Assembly: GCF_038397715.1 (NCBI RefSeq)
Contig: NZ_CP151633.1
Location: 1,674,001-1,738,000 of the forward strand
DNA: 64,000 bases
Source: Microbacterium sp. LWO14-1.2
GTDB taxonomy: Bacteria > Actinomycetota > Actinomycetes > Actinomycetales > Microbacteriaceae
Direction of reading: 5' to 3'
The notes beneath the pieces are model-generated. The model made no database searches. It was given only the letters and a program-made list of their open reading frames with translations, and had not been told where the DNA came from. How positions within the stretch are numbered: position 1 is the first letter of the stretch; each line of letters starts with the position of its first letter. Made by a program: the position numbers and the translations under genes. Below, in pieces: positions 41,220 to 49,472 of this stretch.

Positions 41220-43373
41220 TCAGACCGCGATGTTCGCGGTGTCGACGACGCGGTCGCCCTCGGCGGGGAACGCCGTGCGGGTGACGCCTGATTCGACGTT
41301 GCCGGTGTGCAGCAGGGTCGATTCCGCTCCGAAGGCGCCGTCGGCGAGTTCGAGCGCGCCGCCCTCGAAGCGGTTGCCGACCGCGCGGTAGTGCGTGGCC
41401 CCGGTCTTCAGCGAGACGTGCGTCGCCGACCCCTCCGCGCGCAGGGTGCTGTCGCTCAGGGTCAGGTGCAGCGGCCCGGCGCCGGTCCGCGTCACCCCGG
41501 TGCCGCCCTTCAGCAGGACGTCCGACCCGGCGATCTCGACGGCCTGACGCTCGCCGCGGGCGGCAGCGATGCGGGCGTTTCGCAGCGTGGACCCCTCGAA
41601 GCGCAGGCGCTCGGATGCCGAGGTGATCGGCGCCGCGTCGTCGGCCGCGGTGAGCGTCGACCCGCGGAAGGTGACCGCTCCGGGCCCGGTGATCTTCATG
41701 CCGCCGACGCCGCTGAGCACGGTGTCGACGAAGGTCACGGGTGTGGTGACCGCCGCGCTCGTGAGCTCGCCGGGGGCGACGAACGTGAAGTGCGAGTCGG
41801 CGATCACGTTCGGCCGAGCCGACGCATCCGACTGCTGCGTGATGATCAGGGTGTCGGATGCCGTGCAGCCGCGCAGCTGCGCTCCGTCGGCGTTGATCCA
41901 CAGCATCCCGGAACCGGAGAGCGAGGGCTTGCCGATCACCTGCACGTCTTCCAGGGTGAGATCGGTGATGCGCACCCTGGCGACGAACCACGAGCAGACG
42001 TGCTTGCGCACCGTGATGCGCTTGGCCGCCGAGCCCCAGGCCGCGCCCGAGTTCGCGAACGTCATGAGGCCCGAGTTCCCGGTGTAGGTGAGGTCGTGCT
42101 CGTACTGGCCGTGCGTCACGAACGGTCCCTGATCGTCGCCGTCGCCGTGGCAGTTCTCGACGAGGCAGTAGGCGCTGGCGGTGAAGTCGTTGAGGTGCCG
42201 GGCGTTCGAGGTGTGGCAGTTCGCGACGTAGCCGTACAGGCAGTAGATCTGCTGCGTCAGGTACCCGGCGCCGCCCCATGTGACCGACGTCGGGTTCGAG
42301 AGGTTGCAGCTCTCGGTGGTGAAGTACGTGTTCCAGCGGCGCTGGATGAGCGGCCAGAACGTCGCGGTCCCGTCGATGTGGTCGACGTCGCAGCGCACCG
42401 CGTACTCGAAGGCGAGCGGGTGCGAGCCGGTGTACTCGTCGGCCCCGCCGCCCAGGAAGCGCAGGTTCGACACCGTCACGTCGTGCACGGGTTTCACGAG
42501 CCGCCACGTGATCGCGCGGTCCTTGCCGAGCGGCCAGCCGTTCTTGTAGTTGACGCGGATGTGGGTGCCGTCGACGATCTGGGTCACCTGCACGAGCCGC
42601 TGCAGCTCGCGCTCCCACCGACCGGCCAGGCCGTTCACCTCCGCGGCGTACCAGCTGCCCACGGCGAAGAACGACGAGTCGGCGACCGGGAAGACGTCGG
42701 CCAGGTCCGGCACGTTCTCTCCGAGCTTCGCCTCCTGCACGGCATCCGTCACCTCGCCGCGGAAGAACATGACTGCGGCGAACGGGTCGTCCTTGGGGGC
42801 GTTCTCGATGCCGACGGTGGTCATGAGGTTGTTGCCGAAGTCGAAGGCCAGGTTCGAGCGGGTGAAGCGGTGCCGTCGCACGAAGTTCAGGTCGGTGTGC
42901 GCCTCGATGCGGTGGATCGAGAGGTCTCCGACCATCGCGTCGAGGGCGTCGTCGGCGGGCGCGGAGGCGTCGAACAGCCCGAACTGACGGAACTCCACGA
43001 CGCCGGAGTGCACGAGCAGCCACGCGCCCTCCTTCTTCGCGGCGAGCACGGTGCCCCCGTTCACGGCCGGCGCGTCCTTCTTCACGAAGCGGTAGAGCCC
43101 GTGCCCGCCGTCGCCCGGTGCCGCGTACCCGGAGGTGCGCACGAGGTCACCGTCCTTGCCCTTGAGCCCGGCGAGGTCGGCGGCGGTCCCGGCGTTGCCG
43201 ACGGCCTTCGACGTCGCGGCGCTCAGCGGAGCCACCGGGCCAACGGCCTGCGCGGGCGCGTGGCTCGCGACCGCCGCCACCCCGCCCAGCGCTGCGGCCC
43301 CGAAGCCGGCGAGCAGCATCCGCCGGCTGCGGAACGCGGCGGTCTCGGTCCTGTCCTCGTTCGTGATCGTCAT
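41220..43373 (-). CDS. Tat-exported protein with a right-handed beta-helix
   Basis: 717 aa. The N-terminus has SRRMLLAGFGAAALGGVAAV and a cleavage region HAPAQA, a plausible Tat signal. A short GxxxDGDLVRTSGYAAPGDGG segment of the kind found before pectate lyase-like domains follows. The long middle and end consist of short repeated strands with turns such as NCHTSNARHLND, LENCHGDGDD and DSHFTFVAP. This fits a parallel beta-helix of polysaccharide lyases or hydrolases. The substrate is unknown; the carbohydrate genes downstream suggest a polysaccharide. Confidence 0.8.
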   Translation of the reverse strand: MTITNEDRTETAAFRSRRMLLAGFGAAALGGVAAVASHAPAQAVGPVAPLSAATSKAVGNAGTAADLAGLKGKDGDLVRTSGYAAPGDGGHGLYRFVKKDAPAVNGGTVLAAKKEGAWLLVHSGVVEFRQFGLFDASAPADDALDAMVGDLSIHRIEAHTDLNFVRRHRFTRSNLAFDFGNNLMTTVGIENAPKDDPFAAVMFFRGEVTDAVQEAKLGENVPDLADVFPVADSSFFAVGSWYAAEVNGLAGRWERELQRLVQVTQIVDGTHIRVNYKNGWPLGKDRAITWRLVKPVHDVTVSNLRFLGGGADEYTGSHPLAFEYAVRCDVDHIDGTATFWPLIQRRWNTYFTTESCNLSNPTSVTWGGAGYLTQQIYCLYGYVANCHTSNARHLNDFTASAYCLVENCHGDGDDQGPFVTHGQYEHDLTYTGNSGLMTFANSGAAWGSAAKRITVRKHVCSWFVARVRITDLTLEDVQVIGKPSLSGSGMLWINADGAQLRGCTASDTLIITQQSDASARPNVIADSHFTFVAPGELTSAAVTTPVTFVDTVLSGVGGMKITGPGAVTFRGSTLTAADDAAPITSASERLRFEGSTLRNARIAAARGERQAVEIAGSDVLLKGGTGVTRTGAGPLHLTLSDSTLRAEGSATHVSLKTGATHYRAVGNRFEGGALELADGAFGAESTLLHTGNVESGVTRTAFPAEGDRVVDTANIAV

Positions 43374-43458
43374 GCTGTCGTCCCTTCGTGCGGCGGCATC
43401 GCCGCTGTCGGGCGTGCGACCGGCCGGTCGGCACGCGGCATCCGGTACCTCTCCTGCG

Positions 43459-44400
43459 TCACCACGAATCCCCGCCGTCACCGGAGCGCGCGAGCTGCGC
43501 TGCGCGCACGGTGTTCTCGACGACGACCTGCGCCGAACGCCACGGGGCGACGACGCGTCGATCAGCACTCGCATCGAGCAGAGCGCCGATCAGTCCCTCG
43601 AAGCCGAGGGCAGCATGGGGGTTCTCGACATCGAGCACGCACGAGCGGAGCCCGTCGGTCGTGACGATGTCGATCGCATAGGCATCCGGGCCGGGGATCC
43701 CCGACAGCGATACCTGCACGGGCAGCTCGCGCCCACCGACGGAGACGCGGACATCGAGGCCCGCGGCATCCTCCGAGTGCGGCGATCCCGCGGCCCGGCG
43801 CGTCCAGCCGGTGCCCGAGGTCAGCCGTGCGCCGGGCAGCACGACATCGACCATCTCCCAGGCGTGCACGCCCACGGTCGCCAGGATCCCGCCTCCGAGA
43901 TCCGGCGCGTCCTGCCAGTTGCGCTCCGGCGTACGGAACCCGGCCGCGTCGTGCTGCGCCCGCACTCGCACTGCGAGCACCTCGGCGTGCTCGACCTCGG
44001 CGCGGAGCGCGGCGAGCGCGGGCGCGAAGCGCAGCACCGAGCTCGTTCCGACGAGCGCGGGGTCTGCGGCATCCGACCACTCGTGGAGCTGCGCCGAGGT
44101 GGCGGCCACGACCTTGTTCACGAAGACCGGAGTCACGCCGTCCTGCAGCACCCGGATCAGCGCCGCCGCCTCGTGCGTCCGCGGCGTGGCGATCACGAGA
44201 TCCGGACCGAGCGCGAGCAGGTCGGCCGGTGAGCCGACGGATGCCGTGCCGTGCCGCCGCGCGAAAGCCGCCGCCGCGAGGTGGTCGTCGTCGTACACGC
44301 CCACGACCTCGCCGCCGAGTGCGCGGACGTGGGTCGCATCGCTGTCGGGATGGGAGTGCGCGAGACCGGCGAAGGCCACGCGCTGCGGCGACGTCGTCAT
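43459..44400 (-). CDS. Gfo/Idh/MocA-type oxidoreductase
   Basis: 313 aa. Begins RVAFAGLAHSHPDSDATHVRAL with a modified Rossmann motif, and VNKVVAAT replaces the usual EKP motif (Lys kept, Glu replaced by Asn). The C-terminal beta-sheet domain has GTSSVLRFAPAL and DLGGGILATVGVHAWEMVD. Uses NAD(P) on a sugar or sugar acid. The loss of EKP makes its catalytic mode uncertain. ATG overlaps the stop of the hydroxyacid dehydrogenase gene. It is the last gene of a long minus-strand operon starting near 50711. Confidence 0.87.
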   Translation of the reverse strand: MTTSPQRVAFAGLAHSHPDSDATHVRALGGEVVGVYDDDHLAAAAFARRHGTASVGSPADLLALGPDLVIATPRTHEAAALIRVLQDGVTPVFVNKVVAATSAQLHEWSDAADPALVGTSSVLRFAPALAALRAEVEHAEVLAVRVRAQHDAAGFRTPERNWQDAPDLGGGILATVGVHAWEMVDVVLPGARLTSGTGWTRRAAGSPHSEDAAGLDVRVSVGGRELPVQVSLSGIPGPDAYAIDIVTTDGLRSCVLDVENPHAALGFEGLIGALLDASADRRVVAPWRSAQVVVENTVRAAQLARSGDGGDSW

Positions 44401-45449
44401 GCCATCGACGCCAGCTGGGCTCGATCGACGGCTTCGACCAGCGGCCGGCCCTCCGCGAACGCGGTGATCTCGTCGGCCACGATGCGGCCCTGGCGCAGAC
44501 GACCCTCGACCGTGCCGGCGGCGCGGTGCGGGGTGAGCAGCACGTGCGGGAGTCCGCGGAAGGGGCTGGTGGCCGGCAGCGGCTCCTCGTCGAACACGTC
44601 GATCGCCGCACTCAGGCGTCCGCTGCGCACCTCGTCGAGCAGCGCCGCCTCGTCGACCAGCCAGGATCGGGCCGTGTTCACGAGTCCGGCGCCGTCCGGC
44701 ATGAGTGCGAGCTCGCGTCGCCCGATGAGGTGGTGGGTCTCGGGGAGGGTGGGCGCGTGCACCGCGACGATGCGGGCTCGGCACAGCGCCTCGTCGAGGG
44801 GCAGCAGCTCGGCGCCGAGAGCGGCGGCCTGCGCGGCGTCGAGGGTCGGATCCACGAGCAGGGGCTCCGCCCCGAGCAGCCGCACGAGCTCCAGGTACGC
44901 ACGACCCGTGCGCGAGGCGCCGATCACGGCGATCGGCGCGCCGAGGATCTCGTGCTGCGCGCCGGCGGCGCCGGCGTCGTCCCAGCCCGCCGCGTCGCGC
45001 AGCGCGTTGTGCATGCTCGGGATGCGGTGCAGCAGCGCCAGCGTGAACGCCAGCGCCACCTCGGCCACCGGTCGGGCCATCGCCGCACCGGCCTGCGTCA
45101 CGACCACGCCGTGGTCGAAGAGCGCGTCGGTCGCGAAGGCCTTCACCGATGCGCCGATGTGCGCGACGACCTGCAGCTTCGGGAGCCGCGCGAGCAGCGC
45201 CTCGTCGAACGGCGGAGCACCCCAGCTGGTCAGCACCACGCGGGCATCGTCGAGTCGGGCGCCGTCGAGTCGGGCGCCGTCGAGTCGGGCGTCGCCGAGT
45301 CGGGGGTCGTCGAGTGCGTCGACCCGCGCGAAGGCGCCGCCGAGCGCGCGTGCGGCGGCGTGCAGGCGCTGCTCGTCGTCGCGTGAGAACAGCTCGGCGA
45401 AGAGCGGTGCCGGCACAGCGGCGACGACGACGACCGGTGCGGCGCTCAT
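44397..45449 (-). CDS. D-2-hydroxyacid dehydrogenase with an internal LDGAR repeat
   Basis: 350 aa. NAD motif VIGASRTGRAYLELVRLLG, Arg in NTARSWLVDEAAL, Glu in DVFDEEPLP and His in LTPHRAAGTVEG. Residues 51-70 are four tandem pentapeptides LGDAR, LDGAR, LDGAR, LDDAR, coded by a 15-bp tandem repeat (45249-45308) just before the strand VVLTSWGAPPF. The insertion is in frame and does not touch the catalytic core. Starts and stops overlap neighbours by ATGA. Confidence 0.9.
   Translation of the reverse strand: MSAAPVVVVAAVPAPLFAELFSRDDEQRLHAAARALGGAFARVDALDDPRLGDARLDGARLDGARLDDARVVLTSWGAPPFDEALLARLPKLQVVAHIGASVKAFATDALFDHGVVVTQAGAAMARPVAEVALAFTLALLHRIPSMHNALRDAAGWDDAGAAGAQHEILGAPIAVIGASRTGRAYLELVRLLGAEPLLVDPTLDAAQAAALGAELLPLDEALCRARIVAVHAPTLPETHHLIGRRELALMPDGAGLVNTARSWLVDEAALLDEVRSGRLSAAIDVFDEEPLPATSPFRGLPHVLLTPHRAAGTVEGRLRQGRIVADEITAFAEGRPLVEAVDRAQLASMA
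45249..45308. repeat. 15-bp tandem repeat inside the dehydrogenase gene
   Basis: Four units of GTCGAGTCGGGCGCC: two exact (45249, 45264), one with one change (45279), and one diverged (45294). Read on the minus strand each gives five codons, so a change in copy number keeps the frame. Confidence 0.85.
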
Positions 45450-46531
45450 GCCAGCCAGGCCTCGAGATGCTCGGCGATGAAGGCGTCGTCGTTCAGGTCG
45501 GGGTAGGCCAGGCGCACGCGCCGGATCTCCTCGGCCTGCCCGGGCGAGAGCCCTTCGGCGGGATCGAGGCACCAGGTGCCCTCGAGCAGGCCCTGCTGGC
45601 GCAGCAGCTCGTGCACCCCGGCGATCACGCCATGGAAGTCGTTGCCCGGATCGAACACCGCCTGGTTCACATCGACCATGTCGGACGCGACGAGCCCCAG
45701 TTCGCGGTAGGCGACGGCATCCCCCTCCATGGCCGTCCTGGCCCGGGAGAGCAGGTCGACCGCGGCCTTGGTGCCCACGGCCCACTGCCCCAGCAGCCCG
45801 CCGACGAAACGCAGCGTGCGCGGGCCGTCCGGCGACTCGACGTGGAACTCCGACAGCAGGTCGGCGACGATCGCGTCGTCGTTGCCCGTGTACAGGGCGA
45901 TCTCGTCGGCGCGGCCGGAGGCGGCGACGCCGCGCACCAGCTCCAGCGTGCGGTACCGGTCGAACGGCGCGGCCTTGACCGCCACGACCGCGGGGATCGC
46001 GGCGAACTCGCGCCAGAACTCCCGATCGAGCACAGGACCGCCGATCGCGGTCTGCAGGTAGAAGCCGACGATCGGCAGCACCTCGCCCACCGCGCGCGCC
46101 CGGTCGAGCAGAGCCCGATCGTCGGCGCCGGCGACCCGCGGGCTCACCAGCACGGCGTCGTAGCCGAGCGAGCGCGCGAGCTCGGCCTCGGCGACGGCCT
46201 GCGCGGTATCGCCGGCCACGCCCGCGATGCGCACGACACCGGCGTCGGCCCGTGCGTCCATCTCCTCCGCCGCGAGCGCGAGCACCGGCTCGAACAGGGC
46301 ATGCTCGGGGTCGCGGATCTCGAACTGGGTCGTGTGCACGCCCACCGCGAGGCCGCCGGCGCCCGCATCCAGGTAGTACCGGGTCAGTGCGCGCTGGCGG
46401 CGCTCGTCGAGCGTGCGATCGGCGGTCAGGGCGAGCGGATGCGCGGGGATCACGGCCCCCTGCGCGAGGGTCGCGGCGGCCTCCGCGCGGAGCACCGGCA
46501 CGGTCGAGGTGTGCGCAGCGTACCCGCGCAT
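45446..46531 (-). CDS. Dihydrodipicolinate synthase-family aldolase/lyase-like protein
   Basis: 361 aa. A TIM-barrel of the DHDPS type: AVIPAHPLALTADRTLDERRQRALTRYYLDAGAGGLAVG at the start, given here by the piece VIPAHPLALTADRTLDE, then VGVHTTQF, GYDAVLVSPRV, and VVAVKAAPFDRYRTLE, where Lys is the likely Schiff-base residue. Members cleave or condense pyruvate with aldehydes. Longer than the usual 300 aa, with a helical C-terminus. Its ATG overlaps the stop of the upstream gene (TGATG). Part of the carbohydrate operon; substrate unknown. Confidence 0.85.
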   Translation of the reverse strand: MRGYAAHTSTVPVLRAEAAATLAQGAVIPAHPLALTADRTLDERRQRALTRYYLDAGAGGLAVGVHTTQFEIRDPEHALFEPVLALAAEEMDARADAGVVRIAGVAGDTAQAVAEAELARSLGYDAVLVSPRVAGADDRALLDRARAVGEVLPIVGFYLQTAIGGPVLDREFWREFAAIPAVVAVKAAPFDRYRTLELVRGVAASGRADEIALYTGNDDAIVADLLSEFHVESPDGPRTLRFVGGLLGQWAVGTKAAVDLLSRARTAMEGDAVAYRELGLVASDMVDVNQAVFDPGNDFHGVIAGVHELLRQQGLLEGTWCLDPAEGLSPGQAEEIRRVRLAYPDLNDDAFIAEHLEAWLA

Positions 46532-47565
46532 CAGAACTTGCCGTCCCGCACGGCCCACTTCGTGGGCTTGGCGATCATCGGAAGGCCGGCGGTGATCCAC
46601 TCGGCCTGCAGACCGATCAGCGTCTCGGCGGCGACGGAGGGGTAGCCGAACAGCGCCATGCAGCGGCGGGCGTCGCTGAGGAGCGCGGTCGGCTGCGGCT
46701 CGTCGACGAGCGTCACCTCGCGCTCGAACAGCTCGCCGAAGCGCCGGGCGATCGACTCGACGCTCAGCAGCTCGGGACCGGTCAGGTTGATGGTGAACGG
46801 GTCGGTCGAGGCGTGCACGAGGCTGCGCAGCACGACCTCGTTCGCATACCCCTGCCACACCACGTTGACGTTCGCCGTCGCGAGAGACACGGGCTGACCC
46901 GCATGCACGGCGCTGCCGATGTCGGCGAGCACCCCGTAGCGCAGGTCGATCGCGTAGTTGAGTCGGATGATCGCCACCCGGGTGCCGCGCTCCTGCGCGC
47001 CGAACTCGAAGACGCGTTCGCGCCCGAGGCACGACTGCGCGTACTCGCCGATCGGCGCCGGCGTCAGCTGCTCGGAGGCACCGCCGGACGCGGCGGGCAC
47101 GAACGGATACACGTTGCCGGTCGAGAGCACCGAGATGGCGCTGTCGCGGTAGCGCCGGGCGACGCGGTCGGGCAGAGCGGCGTTGACCTCCCACGCCCAC
47201 GACGCATTGGTCGCCGCCCCGAACTTGGCCCCCACCATGAACACGACGTTCGGGGCGTCGGGGAGGCCGCTGAAGTCGTCGTTCTCGATGAGGTCGAACG
47301 GCACGACGGTGACGCCCGCGGCGTCGAGGCGGTCGCGGATCTCGCCGTCGCCGAACCGCGACACCGCGTAGACGGCATCCTTCTCCCGCCCTGCGGCGTC
47401 CATGCCCCGACGCGCGAGCATCGCGAGGGTCGGACCCATCTTGCCGCCTGCGCCGAGGATGACGAGGTCGCCCGAGCCCTGGGCCAGATCGGCGATGAGC
47501 GCGTCGGAGGGTGTCGAGAGGACCTCCTCGAGGTGCGCCTCCGAGGTGAATGCGTGCTGAGTCAC
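46531..47565 (-). CDS. NAD-dependent epimerase/dehydratase-like protein lacking the YxxxK lysine
   Basis: 344 aa. Rossmann motif LVILGAGGKMGPTLAMLARRG near residue 33, NVYPFVPAASGG, then EYAQSCLGRERVFE where an extended SDR would have YxxxK. Here the lysine position is Cys. The rest, IRLNYAIDLRYGVLADI and INLTGPELLSVESIARRF, is normal for the fold. It may act without classical catalysis or use another base. It follows the sugar ABC permease gene by 18 bp and belongs to that operon. Confidence 0.82.
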   Translation of the reverse strand: MTQHAFTSEAHLEEVLSTPSDALIADLAQGSGDLVILGAGGKMGPTLAMLARRGMDAAGREKDAVYAVSRFGDGEIRDRLDAAGVTVVPFDLIENDDFSGLPDAPNVVFMVGAKFGAATNASWAWEVNAALPDRVARRYRDSAISVLSTGNVYPFVPAASGGASEQLTPAPIGEYAQSCLGRERVFEFGAQERGTRVAIIRLNYAIDLRYGVLADIGSAVHAGQPVSLATANVNVVWQGYANEVVLRSLVHASTDPFTINLTGPELLSVESIARRFGELFEREVTLVDEPQPTALLSDARRCMALFGYPSVAAETLIGLQAEWITAGLPMIAKPTKWAVRDGKF

Positions 47566-47584
47566 GTGGTGATTCCCTTTCTTC

Positions 47585-48499
47585 TCAGCCCTTGATGCCC
47601 GTGCCGGTGACGCCCTCCTGCACGTACCTCTGGGCGATGAGGTAGGCGAGGAAGATGGGCAGCAGCGCGACGACGGATCCGGCGAGCATGGTGCTCAGCG
47701 GCACGTTCTGCTGCTGCAGAGACGAGATGCCGACGGTGAGCGTGAACATCGAGTTGGACTTCGCGATGATGAGCGGCCACAGGAAGTCGTTCCAGTGCCA
47801 GAGGAACACGAAGATGCCGAGGGTCGCGAGGATCGGCTTGCACAACGGCAGCACGATGCGCAGGAAGATCCGGAACTCGCCCGCGCCGTCGATGCGGGCG
47901 GCCTCGAAGAGCTCGTCGGGCAGCCCCTGGATGAACTGCCGCATGAGGAACACGGCCTGCGCATTGGCGAGCGTCGGCAGGATGAGGCCCCAGTAGGTGT
48001 CGATGCCGCCCAGGTTCGCCATGAGGATGAAGGTCGGGATGAGGGTGACGTGGAACGGCACCATCACCATCGCGAGGAACGACCAGAACATCACCTCCTT
48101 GCCGGCGAACCGCTTCTTGGCGAAGGCGTATCCGGCCATCGCCGAGAGGAAGAGCACGGCCACGACCGACACGAGGGAGTAGACGACCGTGTTCCACAGC
48201 CAGCCGAGGATGTTCTGGCCGCCGAGCACCTGCTCGTACGACTCGAACGAGATGTCGGTCCACGGCAGCAGCGAGCCGGGGAGCTCGACGACCAGCCCCG
48301 GCTTGAGGCTCAGCACGACCATCGCGTAGAAGGGGAAGAAGCTCAGGATGCCGGCGATGCTCAGCCAGATCCACCGCACGACCACACCCATGCGGGTCGG
48401 TTCGAGGGCACGGAACGACCGGTGGCGGCGCGGGGCGGCCGGCTTCTTCGGAGGCGCCGAGACCGGCGTCTGCGTGGGCGGCTGGATCAGGGCGGTCAT
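47585..48499 (-). CDS. Carbohydrate ABC importer permease (MalG-like)
   Basis: 304 aa. A proline-rich cytoplasmic head (QPPTQTPVSAPPKKPAAPRR) precedes six TM segments, starting WIWLSIAGILSFFPFYAMVVLS. The EAA loop reads ELFEAARIDGAGEFRIFLRIVLPL. Works with the MalF-like permease; no ATPase gene is present in the locus, so it probably shares a multi-purpose MsiK-type ATPase encoded elsewhere. Start overlaps the upstream stop (ATGA). Confidence 0.94.
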   Translation of the reverse strand: MTALIQPPTQTPVSAPPKKPAAPRRHRSFRALEPTRMGVVVRWIWLSIAGILSFFPFYAMVVLSLKPGLVVELPGSLLPWTDISFESYEQVLGGQNILGWLWNTVVYSLVSVVAVLFLSAMAGYAFAKKRFAGKEVMFWSFLAMVMVPFHVTLIPTFILMANLGGIDTYWGLILPTLANAQAVFLMRQFIQGLPDELFEAARIDGAGEFRIFLRIVLPLCKPILATLGIFVFLWHWNDFLWPLIIAKSNSMFTLTVGISSLQQQNVPLSTMLAGSVVALLPIFLAYLIAQRYVQEGVTGTGIKG

Positions 48500-49401
48500 T
48501 TCTGCTTTCCGATCACGAGGCGCTGGATGAGGGCGACCGCGAGGGTCATGATGAACAGGGCGACGCCGACCGCGGCCGCATAGCCGTAGTCGAAGTACCG
48601 GAAGCCCTGGTCGTACAGCAGGTAGACGAGCGAGTAGCTGGCGTTCGCGGGGCCGCCCTGGGTCATGACGTAGATGACGTCGAAGACCTGGAAGGCCGCG
48701 GTCGTCTCGATCACCGCGAGGAAGAAGAAGGTGGGGCGCAGGTACGGGAACACGATGTACCGGAAGCGGTTCCACGCGTTCGCGCCGTCGACCAGCGCGG
48801 CCTCCTCGAGTTCCCGGGGCACGTCCTGCAGCGCGGCGATGACGATCATCATGCCGTAGCCGAACCGCGACCAGACGCCCACGACGACGATCGCGGGGAT
48901 GACGAGCACGGTGCTGCCGAGCCACGAACCGCCGAGTCCCAGCGGAGCCATGAGCTGCGACCAGGGGCCGTTGCTCGAGAAGATCCAGACGAAGATGCTC
49001 CCGGCGAGCACGAGCGAGGTGATGACCGGCAGGAAGAAGATCGAGCGGAAGAACCGTGCGCCGCGGAACGCGCGCCGCACGCCGAGCGCCATGATCGTCG
49101 ACAGCGCCAACGAGATCGGCACCGCGAACACCGTGTAGATGAGAGTGGTGCCCATCGCCCGCCAGAACAGCGGATCGGCGACGAGACGCTGGAAGTGATC
49201 GAGACCCCGCCACGCCACCTCGCCGGAGATGTCGTAGTCGAAGAAGCTCAACGCGACGCCGGCGATGCTCGGACCGAAACGGAACGCGATGAAGAGCAGG
49301 AACGCGGGCAGCACGAACAGGAACGCCACGCGCGCCTCGCGCCTGGCCAGGACCCGCGCCACCCGACCCGGTGGTCGCTTCGCGATGGTTGCCGTCGTCA
49401 T
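48496..49401 (-). CDS. Carbohydrate ABC importer permease (MalF-like)
   Basis: 301 aa, six TM segments: EARVAFLFVLPAFLLFIAF at the start and the EAA loop ELEEAALVDGANAWNRFRYIVFPYLRP, seen as EEAALVDGANAWNRF. Sugar-type permease of the CUT1 class by length and loop wording. It is the second gene after the binding protein, separated from it by an attenuator-like hairpin. Confidence 0.94.
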   Translation of the reverse strand: MTTATIAKRPPGRVARVLARREARVAFLFVLPAFLLFIAFRFGPSIAGVALSFFDYDISGEVAWRGLDHFQRLVADPLFWRAMGTTLIYTVFAVPISLALSTIMALGVRRAFRGARFFRSIFFLPVITSLVLAGSIFVWIFSSNGPWSQLMAPLGLGGSWLGSTVLVIPAIVVVGVWSRFGYGMMIVIAALQDVPRELEEAALVDGANAWNRFRYIVFPYLRPTFFFLAVIETTAAFQVFDVIYVMTQGGPANASYSLVYLLYDQGFRYFDYGYAAAVGVALFIMTLAVALIQRLVIGKQK

Positions 49402-49434
49402 CAGGAGACCTCACCTCGGTGATGGAAGGGGGAC

Positions 49435-49464
49435 GGGGGTGCACGGCGATCGCCGCGCACCCCC
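49435..49464. terminator. Hairpin between binding-protein and permease genes
   Basis: A 15-bp stem (GGGGGTGCACGGCGA against TCGCCGCGCACCCCC, one mismatch) with no loop between the arms as counted, so 3-5 central bases would stay open. Placed just after the binding protein stop, it should let some polymerases stop and protect the 3' end, giving more binding protein than permease. Confidence 0.6.
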
Positions 49465-49472
49465 GATGGGGG

